From NCBI GenBank assembly GCA_031410595.1, contig JANNZM010000111.1:1-64000 (forward strand): 64,000 bases of DNA, in the 5' to 3' direction. The position numbers and the translations under genes were made by a program. This document shows, one piece after another, positions 18,767 through 27,202 of this stretch; the stretch's first letter is position 1; each line of letters starts with the position of its first letter. The notes beneath the pieces were generated by a model. That model was given only the letters and a program-made list of their open reading frames with translations. It was not told the DNA's origin and did no database searches. The DNA is from JANMCE01 sp031410595. GTDB lineage: Bacteria; Actinomycetota; Acidimicrobiia; Acidimicrobiales; Ilumatobacteraceae.

Positions 18767-21457
18767 TCAGGTGGGGGGAGTGTTTATGGCTGCGCCCACG
18801 TTGTTGTGCATGTCGACCGTGCCAGCAGCTCCGGTTCTGCCCGAGATAACTGCTCTCGTTGCCGTCTGGGTCGCGTGGGAGTTCAGCAACGGATCGGAGC
18901 CTGCCTTGGCCGGAGACACAAAGTAGCCATCAAGCGTACCGACGCCCGGTTCGAGCGATACCTCCAGTCGGTAGTTTTCGTTCGGCGTGAGCCCGGCCAA
19001 TTGGTAGACGCCGCTGCTGTCGGTGTACACGGTTGTCACGATGACACCCGCGCTGTTGAACACCGCAACACCGATTCCTGCAAGGTTGCTGGCGGGGCCC
19101 TCGTCACGGATCCCGTTGGCATCGAAGTCCTTCCACACCACACCACCAATGCTGGCGGTGTAGGCCGGGTCGGCGAATCGCACACCAACCTTGAGTGGCT
19201 CGCCGGTGAGCAGCGTGAACGGCCCGTTCAGACCGATGAGCGTTGCCGTGTAGGCAATGCTGTTCCAAGACTCGAGCGGCGTGGCCTTCGGGGCCGGAAC
19301 CGGCCCGTTGAGCCGGGTTCGTAGGGAAATGTGGAGTTTCTCGCCCGGTGCGAGCGGTGTAGCCGGTTCGTAGACGAGGCCGAAGGAAAGAGCCGGGGTA
19401 GCCGTCGATATCGACCACGTATCGGGCACACACCCTGCCGGATCGTTTACCGTACCGACGGCAGCGAACACGCCACCGGAGGCCCGGACCTGATCGCCTG
19501 CGGTGCTGTCCCAGCGGCAGGGATTACGCGAGGTGCTCAGGCCGACGGTGTATTGGCCAGCTGGCACGGGCGTGAGCACTCCGAATGCATCCTTACGTTG
19601 CACACTGTCGATGGCGATCAGCTCTTGGTTCCATTCCGAGAGGCGCGGTTCACCGGGTGCTGCGACCGTCGCGTCCCCGACCGACGGAAGAATGTCCACC
19701 AGATCGAGACGGCTGAGCGGCGACGAACCACTATTGGCGACCTCGAAGTTGTAGGAGACCGTGCCCGAGAGATCGGTTGTTGCCGTCGCCGGATAAAAGG
19801 TGGGTACAGCGTCGCTGGCACCTTGCACGGTGGCTGTTGCGCTCAACGCTTCAGCACCCTGGGGCATTGTCCACGATGCCTGGTTGCCAGCACAGAGCCG
19901 GTCGGTCTTGACTCCGTCACCGTCGAAGTCAGCGGTGTCGGGGAGGTCGCCGTTGCACCACACCATGTTGTAACCCGATACGCCTGAAGTCGGGTCAAAG
20001 GGTGACGAAGTCGAATTCGATGTCACAGTGATACCGGGAATCACGGTGGCCTTCATGCGGGCCGACACGTAGACCCCGACTGCGGATACCCCTGACCATC
20101 CACCGTGGAGGGAGCATCCCTTGAAGGTCCAACGCAGCAAGGTGCGGGCACCGGATGCATTCGGGATCACTTCGAACAAGGGGGTTTTGCAGCCGGGCTG
20201 CTGAGTGGGGTCGAACGCCACGGGGGCGCCGCCGTCCACACTCACGGCGGCGTACGAGGTCCACCAGTTGCCGCCGACGCCGAAGGTGTAGTCGAGATTT
20301 TCGTCCAGAAGTTGGGTGATGACGGGGTCGATGAGGTCGCCGCCAGCCTGCTCATTGTTGACCACTCGAATTGAATAGGCGAGATCACGCGGCCCGAGCT
20401 TGGTGGCTCCGGCGTCGCTCACGGGACCGGGGTTCAACCAATCGGGAGGCGGGCCCAGCGGGATGTTCGGCGCTCCAATCACGAAGCTCTGCGTATCGGG
20501 CAGCGCAGTTGGCGGGTACACGTTGACCGTGCTGCAGCTGGTACCGACGGCAGGGGCGACCTGCGTTGCGCAGTTCTGGACAGGGGTGCCCGACGCGAGG
20601 GGCGAGTCGGTAAAGGTCCGAAGCCACAGGCTGCCCGACGTGTTGGCGGCAACGTCGATGCGGATCTTGGTGAGATTCTGGAATCGGTACTCGCTGAGTT
20701 CCTGGCCCGGCAACGCGCAGCCAGCCGGTTGCGGTGCCATCCACAAGAGATCAGCCGTTACCGGCACGTACCCGACCCCGCAATCGACCGACACGGTCAG
20801 ACCGCTGTCGGCACCGAGGTTGTGCACGACGAGCCCGGTTGGAAGCACATCCTCGATCGAATAGGCCACGGTTTGGGCGGGAGCATAGATGCTCCAATAG
20901 TTGAGCCCGCCGACCGCCGCGTCGGTGCCCCACTTCGAGAATGGGCGGATGTAGGTAGACGGTGCACAGTCGGGCAGCGAGGTAATGGTGACATCGGCAG
21001 CGTTGGCCATGCCGTTCACGCCGTTCGCCGACATCCGCGCGGTGGGCGCAACCGGTCCGGGATCGGGGCTGCCGGACATCTTGCACGACGGCACGTGCAC
21101 CTCAATCACGACCGATCCGCTGGAGCCCGGAGAAAGGGGGTCATCCAGTTTGAAGTGGACGGTGTTTCCCTTCACCGAACTGCTGGAAACAAAGCCACCC
21201 GCCGGAGGGTTCCCCACGATCGAGAATGGCGCTGGAATATCAACGTCCAGCAATCCGCCCGTGCAGTCGGCAACGGAGGAAGAACAACCGAATCGGGCGG
21301 TATAGGTCAACGTGCCATTCGGACCGACGGTCTTCGCACTCGGCTCCAGGGAGACCTGCACGCTGGCGCTGCCGGCCGCGAAGGCAAGTCCCGTCGCGGC
21401 AAGCAGGGCAACGGTCAAGAGGCCGCCGGTAACCAACTTTCGATTCATGCTCATCAA
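18767..21457 (-). CDS. Secreted protein with DUF11-like repeats and SdrD_B-like domain
   Basis: 896 aa. A signal peptide (MNRKLVTGGLLTVALLAATG, ending near AFA) is followed by beta-rich segments with the cadence of conserved-repeat (DUF11) domains, for example LSGTVSYNFEVANSGSSPLS. The C-terminal quarter has SIGGVVWKDFDANGIRDEG and GVYQLAGLTPNENYRLEV, the SdrD_B fold signature. Asp-rich DFDGDGVKTDRL and DANGIRDEG look calcium binding. It ends NNVGAAINTPPT, with no LPxTG or other sorting signal, so it is either released or non-covalently surface bound. It is probably adhesive or structural; no enzyme motif was found. Three in-frame Met codons compete for the start, and none has a clear binding site. 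Confidence 0.8.
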   Translation of the reverse strand: MMSMNRKLVTGGLLTVALLAATGLAFAAGSASVQVSLEPSAKTVGPNGTLTYTARFGCSSSVADCTGGLLDVDIPAPFSIVGNPPAGGFVSSSSVKGNTVHFKLDDPLSPGSSGSVVIEVHVPSCKMSGSPDPGPVAPTARMSANGVNGMANAADVTITSLPDCAPSTYIRPFSKWGTDAAVGGLNYWSIYAPAQTVAYSIEDVLPTGLVVHNLGADSGLTVSVDCGVGYVPVTADLLWMAPQPAGCALPGQELSEYRFQNLTKIRIDVAANTSGSLWLRTFTDSPLASGTPVQNCATQVAPAVGTSCSTVNVYPPTALPDTQSFVIGAPNIPLGPPPDWLNPGPVSDAGATKLGPRDLAYSIRVVNNEQAGGDLIDPVITQLLDENLDYTFGVGGNWWTSYAAVSVDGGAPVAFDPTQQPGCKTPLFEVIPNASGARTLLRWTFKGCSLHGGWSGVSAVGVYVSARMKATVIPGITVTSNSTSSPFDPTSGVSGYNMVWCNGDLPDTADFDGDGVKTDRLCAGNQASWTMPQGAEALSATATVQGASDAVPTFYPATATTDLSGTVSYNFEVANSGSSPLSRLDLVDILPSVGDATVAAPGEPRLSEWNQELIAIDSVQRKDAFGVLTPVPAGQYTVGLSTSRNPCRWDSTAGDQVRASGGVFAAVGTVNDPAGCVPDTWSISTATPALSFGLVYEPATPLAPGEKLHISLRTRLNGPVPAPKATPLESWNSIAYTATLIGLNGPFTLLTGEPLKVGVRFADPAYTASIGGVVWKDFDANGIRDEGPASNLAGIGVAVFNSAGVIVTTVYTDSSGVYQLAGLTPNENYRLEVSLEPGVGTLDGYFVSPAKAGSDPLLNSHATQTATRAVISGRTGAAGTVDMHNNVGAAINTPPT

Positions 21458-21560
21458 ATCGGCGGCCGACCGCTCTCGCTGAACCGCGCTGCACCTTTTC
21501 AGACGGCGTCTTGAGCACCTGCGGAGACCCCGACGCTCGGCGCTCTCGGCAGCGTGTGGC

Positions 21561-22292
21561 CTAGGTCAAGAAACCCTTCAGAAGTGCACCGGTGCCGGCC
21601 ACGTGGCTCTCCATTGCGTGACGCGCTCGTCGGACATCGCCATTCAGAATGGCCGTCACCACCGCTCGGTGCTGACTATCGGAGTGCTCGATGTTGCGGG
21701 AAAGTACCGGAATGGCGGCGAGCAGTTCATCGAGCCGGACCTGAACTTCGGCCACCGCGGTGGCTATGGAAGACGAGCCGCTGAGCTCGCCGATGGCCAG
21801 ATGCAGCCGACTGTCGGCGATTCGACGACGGTCGGGAGATGCCTGATCAACCTCGTGCAGCCGAGCAGCGAGCATGGCGCGTTCGTCGGTGGAGAGGTCG
21901 CGGTTGGCTGCGAGTTCGGCTGCGCCGGGTTCAACGATGGAGCGGAACGCCAACGCGTCATGCAACTCGCTACCCATAATCTTGGCCGCCAGTTTCGGAT
22001 CAACCGTCTGGCGGTTGCAGGTGTCGTACAGCACAAAGGTGCCGCCCAACCGACCGCGGCGGCTCTCGACAAAGCCGGCGTCCTGCAGCGCCTTGATGGC
22101 CTCCCGCAAGGTGACCCGGCTGACGTTGAGGAACTCAGCCAGCTCGCGTTCGGGTGGTAATCGTTCACCCTGGCTCACCATGCCGAGCTTGACGGCCTGC
22201 ATCAATCGCTCGACGGTCTGCTCAAAGGCGTTGCCATTCTTCACGGGTCGAAACGCTGCTCCGGGCGGCCTGCCGAGCAGCATGTCGGTCAC
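21561..22292 (-). CDS. FadR-type GntR transcriptional regulator
   Basis: 243 aa. The winged helix-turn-helix covers about residues 25-90 (GERLPPERELAEFLNVSRVT, then LREAIKALQDAGFVESRRGR). The all-helical FCD effector domain follows, with the ALAFRSIVEPGAAELAA segment and metal/effector-site residues DSRLHLAIGELSGS and HRAVVTAILNGD. The GTG start overlaps the amidotransferase stop (GTGA), so it is the last gene of the SDR-ligase-amidotransferase operon and probably autoregulates it. FadR-like regulators commonly sense small organic acids. Confidence 0.88.
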   Translation of the reverse strand: MTDMLLGRPPGAAFRPVKNGNAFEQTVERLMQAVKLGMVSQGERLPPERELAEFLNVSRVTLREAIKALQDAGFVESRRGRLGGTFVLYDTCNRQTVDPKLAAKIMGSELHDALAFRSIVEPGAAELAANRDLSTDERAMLAARLHEVDQASPDRRRIADSRLHLAIGELSGSSSIATAVAEVQVRLDELLAAIPVLSRNIEHSDSQHRAVVTAILNGDVRRARHAMESHVAGTGALLKGFLT

Positions 22293-22966
22293 TGCGCTAT
22301 CACCGTCAAGAACCGGTCGAACAGATCGGCCGCCCGGTTCTCCGCATCATCGGTTGTGCGGAGGGTCTTGTCGAGCAGAGCATCAACGTCAAGGCCCCGT
22401 TCGGTCATGATGGCCGCCCCGCCACCAGCCAGCCAGCTCCGGAGCATCTTTTCATTCAGCTCCGGATGGAACTGCGTGGCGAAACTCCGACCGATACGGA
22501 ACGCCTGATTGGCGTTGGTGTTCTTGGCCAGGAGCGTGGCGGCCGGCGGAAGTGTCCAGTGATCGTCGTGCCATTGGAACCACGGCCCTCTGGCCAAAAT
22601 GTCCTGCCCGATACCCGTGGACTCCACCTCGTACCAGCCGATTTCCGGCGTGGCCGACTTGGTGACCGTTCCGCCATGAGCGGCGGCGAGCAGTTGGCTT
22701 CCGAAGCAGATGCCGAAAACTGGCAGGTCTCGATCGGCTGCGTCACGCAGGAGCGAAAGCTCGGGCTGCACCTGGGGTTGTACGTGATCCCAGTACACCG
22801 ACCATTCCGACCCAAGCGAAATCACCAGATCGAACCCGTCAAGCGCCGGCCATGACTCCGGCTGCTCGCGCACCACGGTGGTCAGCGCGTACCCATGATG
22901 TTCCGCCCGCGCCCCAATAAATCCCGCGTCCGAGTCCCCGTCATTCCCCAAAACCAAAGCACGCAT
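22289..22966 (-). CDS. Class I glutamine amidotransferase-like hydrolase
   Basis: 225 aa. The triad is visible: the nucleophile Cys in VFGICFGSQLLAAAHGG and the His and Glu in ATQFHPELNEKML. It belongs to the stand-alone GATase1 group (COG0518), which includes gamma-glutamyl hydrolases acting on products of gamma-glutamyl ligases. The ATG at 22966 (MRALVLGNDGD) is chosen because the longer frame reads into a 57-bp dispersed repeat. Downstream of the ligase gene and coupled to the regulator gene, it may release Glu from gamma-glutamylated intermediates, as PuuD does (inference). Confidence 0.8.
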   Translation of the reverse strand: MRALVLGNDGDSDAGFIGARAEHHGYALTTVVREQPESWPALDGFDLVISLGSEWSVYWDHVQPQVQPELSLLRDAADRDLPVFGICFGSQLLAAAHGGTVTKSATPEIGWYEVESTGIGQDILARGPWFQWHDDHWTLPPAATLLAKNTNANQAFRIGRSFATQFHPELNEKMLRSWLAGGGAAIMTERGLDVDALLDKTLRTTDDAENRAADLFDRFLTVIAQ

Positions 22967-23010
22967 TGCTGGCAGCTTACTGGCGAAAATCAGCCCACGC
23001 GACTCGCCGC

Positions 23011-23067
23011 ATTGACCGAGCGAAGCGAGACTGAACGCCGGGAGCGGTAGCGAGCAAGTGAGGCATC
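23011..23067 (+). repeat. Dispersed REP-like repeat, copy 1
   Basis: A 57-bp element starting ATTGACCGAGCGAAGCGAGA, with core GGGAGCGGTAGCGAG and ending AGGCATC. It sits between the ligase stop (23077) and the amidotransferase start (22966). Two further copies, in the same orientation, lie at 44915-44974 and 48431-48490. Confidence 0.8.
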
Positions 23068-23076
23068 CAGCAACTC

Positions 23077-24456
23077 TCACACCCTCTCAAAGTAGCGGCG
23101 GAGTTCCCAGTCGCTGACGTGGCGATTGAAGGCAGCCCACTCTTCTTCGGCGGCGTGCAGGATGTGGAAGTGCACGTCCTCACCGAAGCACTCTTTGGCG
23201 ATCGTTGAGTTACGCCACAGGTCGATGGCGTCAACGATGTTCCACGGGATGCGAGGCAGATCTTTGGCTTCGTAGCCGTTGGCCATGTAGGGCTGGCCCG
23301 GGTCGATCTTGTGCTCGATGCCGTACAGTCCGCCTGCAAGTTGGCCGGCGAAAGCGTGGTAACCGTTGGCATCGGCGCCGGGCACCCGACACTCGACGCG
23401 CATGCCCCTGCCGTGGCCGACAACGCGGAACCCAAGCGTGCGATTGTCCACTCCCCAACCGACACCGGTGGGGGCCCACGAGCCGGGCTGAAAACGTTTG
23501 TAACTGTTGATGGTCGGAGCGTAGAGAAGCGAAAACTCGCGTGCGGTTTGGATGAGCCCGCCGAGGTACCAGCGGAAGGTTTGGCTCATGTGGTGCGCTT
23601 CGTGACCCGCCATCAGCGACTCGCTTCCGTCGGCCGACCAGAGGCTGGAATGGATGTGGTAGCTGCTGCCGGTATCACCCATGTCGTACTTGGCCATGAA
23701 GCTGATCGACCGGTCGTTGAGTGCGGCGATTTCCTTGATGGCGTTCTTGAAGAAGGCATTGGCATCGGCCATCGCTAGGGCGTCCATGTAGGTGAGGTTC
23801 ATCTCGTGCTGGCCCATGCCGGCCTCACCCTTGCTGGTCTCCACGGGTAGTCCGGCGGCTTTCAGCTGTCGGCGGATCTGTCCGATGATGTACTCGTCTT
23901 TCGTGGTCTGCAGGACGTGGTAGTCCTCTAAGAAAGGCGAGTGATTTTCGAGGTTCTTGTAGCCCTTGGCGTGGGCCTCGCGGTAGGTCTCGTAGAAGAG
24001 GAAGAACTCGATCTCGCTGCCCAGCATCGGGGTGAAGCCCATGCCGTTGGCTTTCGCGATCTGATCTTTCAGGATCTGCCGGGGCGACACGTCGATGGGC
24101 TTTCCGGTGTCGACATCCTCGAGGTCGCACATGACCAGGGCGGTCTTTTCGATCCACGGACAGAGCCGAATCGTGCCGGGGTCGGGCACGCTTCGCATGT
24201 CTCCGTAGCCCTGGTCGTAGTTGGCAAAGCGGTAGCCCGGCACTGCGTTGTTGTCCATGTCGGTGGCGATGAGGTAGTTGCAGTTTTCGGCACCCTCGCG
24301 GAGCACCACATCAAGGTAGAACTCGCCGTCGCAACGCTTGCCGACCAGACGTCCTTGATGGTCGGCAAAGCACACGACGACGGTGTCGACATGGCCTTCG
24401 TTGATGAGGGTGGCCAGATGCTCTGGGGTGAGTGTGCGGTTCTTCCCTCTGTCCAT
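23077..24456 (-). CDS. Glutamine-synthetase-family ligase, probably gamma-glutamylpolyamine/amine synthetase
   Basis: 459 aa. The type I/III GS fold is shown by GSEIEFFLF, GEAGMGQHEMNLTY, GSSYHIHSSLW, NSYKRFQPGSWAPTG and the catalytic-loop equivalent ECRVPGADANGYHAFAGQL. It has no C-terminal adenylylation-type NLYDLP tyrosine region. Proteins of this subgroup (PuuA/GlnA3-like) ATP-dependently gamma-glutamylate amines rather than ammonia. Context supports that: an amidotransferase, a FadR regulator and an SDR in the same operon and an APC permease nearby. Exact substrate unknown. It ends with the ELRRYFERV typical of the group. Confidence 0.85.
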   Translation of the reverse strand: MDRGKNRTLTPEHLATLINEGHVDTVVVCFADHQGRLVGKRCDGEFYLDVVLREGAENCNYLIATDMDNNAVPGYRFANYDQGYGDMRSVPDPGTIRLCPWIEKTALVMCDLEDVDTGKPIDVSPRQILKDQIAKANGMGFTPMLGSEIEFFLFYETYREAHAKGYKNLENHSPFLEDYHVLQTTKDEYIIGQIRRQLKAAGLPVETSKGEAGMGQHEMNLTYMDALAMADANAFFKNAIKEIAALNDRSISFMAKYDMGDTGSSYHIHSSLWSADGSESLMAGHEAHHMSQTFRWYLGGLIQTAREFSLLYAPTINSYKRFQPGSWAPTGVGWGVDNRTLGFRVVGHGRGMRVECRVPGADANGYHAFAGQLAGGLYGIEHKIDPGQPYMANGYEAKDLPRIPWNIVDAIDLWRNSTIAKECFGEDVHFHILHAAEEEWAAFNRHVSDWELRRYFERV

Positions 24457-24461
24457 AGTGG

Positions 24462-25232
24462 CTACTCCGGGGTGGTGTAGGCGGCGGTGATGCCGCCGTC
24501 GATGAGGAGGCTCTGACCGGTCATGAATGAACTCTCGTCGCTGGCGAGGAACAGTGCACCGTTGGCGATTTCGATCGCTTCACCGAATCGGCCCATCGGC
24601 ACATGGACGAGTCGGCGTTGACGTTTCGCGTCGTCGGACAAGAACTTGGCGAGCAGCGGCGTCAGCACCGGCCCGGGGCACAACGCGTTGGCGCGGATGC
24701 CCTGACGGGCGTAGATGACCGCAATCTCTCGGGTCATCGAGAGCACCGCACCCTTCGATGCGGTGTACGCAATTTGCGGCGTGGCGGCACCGAGGTGAGC
24801 AACGAACGACGCGACGTTGATGATGGAACCACCGCCGCTGTCGAGCATGGCCGGGATGCCGTGACGGCAGCAGCGGGCCAACCCGGTCACGTTGATGTCG
24901 AGAGTACGAGTCCATGTCTCGTCCGAGGTGTTGGTGGGACCGTCGTCTTCGGCTGGGCTGATGCCCGCGTTGTTGTACAGCACGTGCAGCCCGCCGAATT
25001 CTTCGACGGCGAAGTCGACGGCTGCCTTCACGCTCTGATCATCGGCAACGTCACAGCGGGCATAGGCGGCTTCGCCCCCAGCCTCCGCGATGGCTTCTAC
25101 GACTTCGTCGCCGTCGACGAAGTCGGCGATGACCACCCTGGCCCCTTCACGAGCAAACAGCTCGGCGGCAACACGACCAAGACCGGCGGCCGCACCCGTA
25201 ATCAGTGCAACCTTGCCATCTAAACGACCCAT
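24462..25232 (-). CDS. Short-chain dehydrogenase/reductase
   Basis: 256 aa classical SDR. Seen: TGAAAGLGRVAAELFA (NAD(P)-binding TGxxxGxG), ADFVDGD with an acidic residue suggesting NAD(H) preference, NNAGIS, the catalytic Ser in IINVASF, YTASKGA (YxxxK) and the C-terminal TGQSLLIDGG. First gene of the operon, 5 nt upstream of the GS-like gene. Probably oxidises an alcohol or reduces an aldehyde formed during amine breakdown; the substrate cannot be read from the sequence. Confidence 0.9.
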   Translation of the reverse strand: MGRLDGKVALITGAAAGLGRVAAELFAREGARVVIADFVDGDEVVEAIAEAGGEAAYARCDVADDQSVKAAVDFAVEEFGGLHVLYNNAGISPAEDDGPTNTSDETWTRTLDINVTGLARCCRHGIPAMLDSGGGSIINVASFVAHLGAATPQIAYTASKGAVLSMTREIAVIYARQGIRANALCPGPVLTPLLAKFLSDDAKRQRRLVHVPMGRFGEAIEIANGALFLASDESSFMTGQSLLIDGGITAAYTTPE

Positions 25233-25320
25233 AATTCTCCCCTACTGCGGAATGGACTGAAGCCAGACACTATCTGCAGAGGCAAACACACAATTCGGGC
25301 GGCGTCCTACACTTCCGAAC

Positions 25321-26823
25321 TTGCGCATCCGTCGGCTCAGTACGCAACCCATGTCGATCGGCCTGCTGGCCGTAGTGGGCGTGACAATGCTGACCACGGC
25401 GGCGCACGCGGTCGCGACAACTGCCGCGTATCGCGCCGTTGGTCCACGACGACTGGCCGACACACGTCCAACGTCCAGCAGTGGCTTCAGCCGAATCGAT
25501 GGCCACACCATTCGGGTTGTCGTCGATGCCGAGGCAGTTGCGGCGACGTTGACGGTCACGGCCGTCGATACAAGCGCAGCCGGATTCGTCACAGTCTGGC
25601 CGACCGGCGCATCGCGCCCGGAGGTATCAAACCTCAACGTCACCCGAGCGGGTGAGGTCCGGGCCAATACCGTGACGGTTCGCCTGGGTATGGCTGGCTC
25701 GGTAGATGTCTACGTCCAAACACCGACACAGCTGATTGTCGATCTTGTCGGCCTTTTCGATCAGACAGCGGATGCAACCGCCGGCCGCTATCAGCCCTCC
25801 AACGCAGGTCGTGTGCTCGATACCCGTGAGCCTGGCTTTGGAGCAACGCCGTTGAAAGCCCGCGGGCAGCGCAACATTCCACTGCCCGCCGACGTGCCAA
25901 CCGATGCCATCGCAGTCGCCGCGAACCTCACCTTTACGGGAACACTGGGCGCAGGATTCTTCACGGCATGGCCGGCCGGGGCTCCGCTGCCTCAGGCATC
26001 CACCGGCAACGCAGACGGCCCCGGCCAGACCCGAGCGATCTTCACGATCGTGCCCGTTTCCGCGACCGGCTTCTCGATTTACACGCAGGGTGGAGCCCAT
26101 GTCGTGGTGGATATCGTCGGCTACTTCACCGGAACACCTGATGTGGCCACCACGCAAGCGATGCCAAACCAGCCTCCAGCGACGTTCACGTTCGGATCAT
26201 CCGCCGACCGGCGAGCGCTTGTGGCAGCCCATCGAGAAGGTTCCGACAACCGGACCCGAGACGTGCTGGTGATCGGCAGCATGCACGGCGAGGAACCGGC
26301 AGGCATCCGCGTGGTGGACGCGTTGGCCACCATCGCATTGCCGCCGGATCTGGAGCTGTGGACACTGCGAACGATGAACCCCGATGGGCTTGCCACCGGA
26401 ACACGACGCAACGGCAACGACGTCGACCTGAACCGCAACTGGCCCGGTTCTCTGTACCCTTCCGTCGTCACCTCAGGGTCGGGTCCATATCCCATGAGCG
26501 AGCCAGAGAACCAGGCACTGATGCGGCTTGTGAGTGCGATCGAAAGTCGCCAACCGCTCGACTGGGCCATCAGTTACCACCAACCGCTTTCCACTATCGA
26601 CTGCGATCCCGACCGAGGCCAGCGGCTTCTGAGCGCCTGCTCGGCATTTTCGAAAACGACGGGGACGCCGATGCAAGCATTTCTTCGCATACCCGGCACC
26701 ATGACCGACACCATGAACGGATTGGGCAAAGGTCAGTGGTTCACCGTCGAGTTCGGCGCCACACAACCAGCCGAGACCGAAGTGACCCGCCATGTCACTG
26801 CGATTAGCCTGATCGGACGATGA
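25321..26823 (+). CDS. Secreted M14-like zinc carboxypeptidase with two N-terminal DTR-type beta repeats
   Basis: 500 aa. A signal peptide (RIRRL then a hydrophobic core ending TTAAHAVA) is followed by two homologous repeats of about 115 residues: YRAVGPRRLADTRP...LIVDLVGLF and YQPSNAGRVLDTREP...VVVDIVGYF. This actinobacterial secreted repeat is often linked to cell-surface enzymes. Residues about 285-500 form the peptidase: SMHGEEPAG (zinc HxxE), MNPDGLATGTRRNGNDVDLN with DLNRNWPG, SYHQP (third ligand) and TVEFG (catalytic Glu). A TTG start at 25321 is used because it gives a proper signal peptide; a TACACT hexamer ends 7 nt before it. The stop overlaps queF. Confidence 0.83.
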   Translation: MRIRRLSTQPMSIGLLAVVGVTMLTTAAHAVATTAAYRAVGPRRLADTRPTSSSGFSRIDGHTIRVVVDAEAVAATLTVTAVDTSAAGFVTVWPTGASRPEVSNLNVTRAGEVRANTVTVRLGMAGSVDVYVQTPTQLIVDLVGLFDQTADATAGRYQPSNAGRVLDTREPGFGATPLKARGQRNIPLPADVPTDAIAVAANLTFTGTLGAGFFTAWPAGAPLPQASTGNADGPGQTRAIFTIVPVSATGFSIYTQGGAHVVVDIVGYFTGTPDVATTQAMPNQPPATFTFGSSADRRALVAAHREGSDNRTRDVLVIGSMHGEEPAGIRVVDALATIALPPDLELWTLRTMNPDGLATGTRRNGNDVDLNRNWPGSLYPSVVTSGSGPYPMSEPENQALMRLVSAIESRQPLDWAISYHQPLSTIDCDPDRGQRLLSACSAFSKTTGTPMQAFLRIPGTMTDTMNGLGKGQWFTVEFGATQPAETEVTRHVTAISLIGR

Positions 26824-27194
26824 CCGAACCAATGTTGGGCCGACAGGTCGCGGTAGAGGAATATGGCGGGCTCGACACGTTCCCGGTCGACCGACCGGTG
26901 CGGGTGAAGTTCACCACCAACGAGCTGCAGTCGCTCTGCCCGGCCGTCCCAGGCATTCAACCCGACATCTATGAAGCGTCCATCGAATACACCGCGGTCA
27001 CTCACGCCATCGAGTCGAAGTCACTCAAGCTCTGGTTGGTCACCTACCGAGATCGGCGCATTTTCGCCGAGCACCTCGCCATCGAAATGCATGACGCCGT
27101 CGCCGCGCTCGCACCCCAGGTCGGCGAGGTGCGCGTGTCGCTCAAGCAGAACACACGCGGCGGCATCGTCACCGAAGTATGCTTTCCGGCCTGA
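26820..27194 (+). CDS. queF: QueF-type 7-cyano-7-deazaguanine (preQ0) reductase
   Basis: 124 aa, short unimodular T-fold form. Seen: LQSLCPAVPGIQPD (catalytic Cys and Asp), the family motif ESKSLKLWLVTYR, FAEHLA with the substrate-binding Glu/His, and TRGGIVTEVCFP at the end. It reduces preQ0 to preQ1 with NADPH in queuosine biosynthesis. No queC/D/E, tgt or queA is present in the window. The ATG overlaps the stop of the secreted peptidase (ATGA), an unrelated-looking partner. Assignment rests on motif pattern and length. Confidence 0.8.
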   Translation: MTEPMLGRQVAVEEYGGLDTFPVDRPVRVKFTTNELQSLCPAVPGIQPDIYEASIEYTAVTHAIESKSLKLWLVTYRDRRIFAEHLAIEMHDAVAALAPQVGEVRVSLKQNTRGGIVTEVCFPA

Positions 27195-27202
27195 CCAGCC
27201 TT

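Noticed and set aside
22967..23080. N-terminal extension of the amidotransferase
   Set aside because: The extra codons come from the dispersed repeat and its flank; the conserved protein begins at MRALVLGNDGD.
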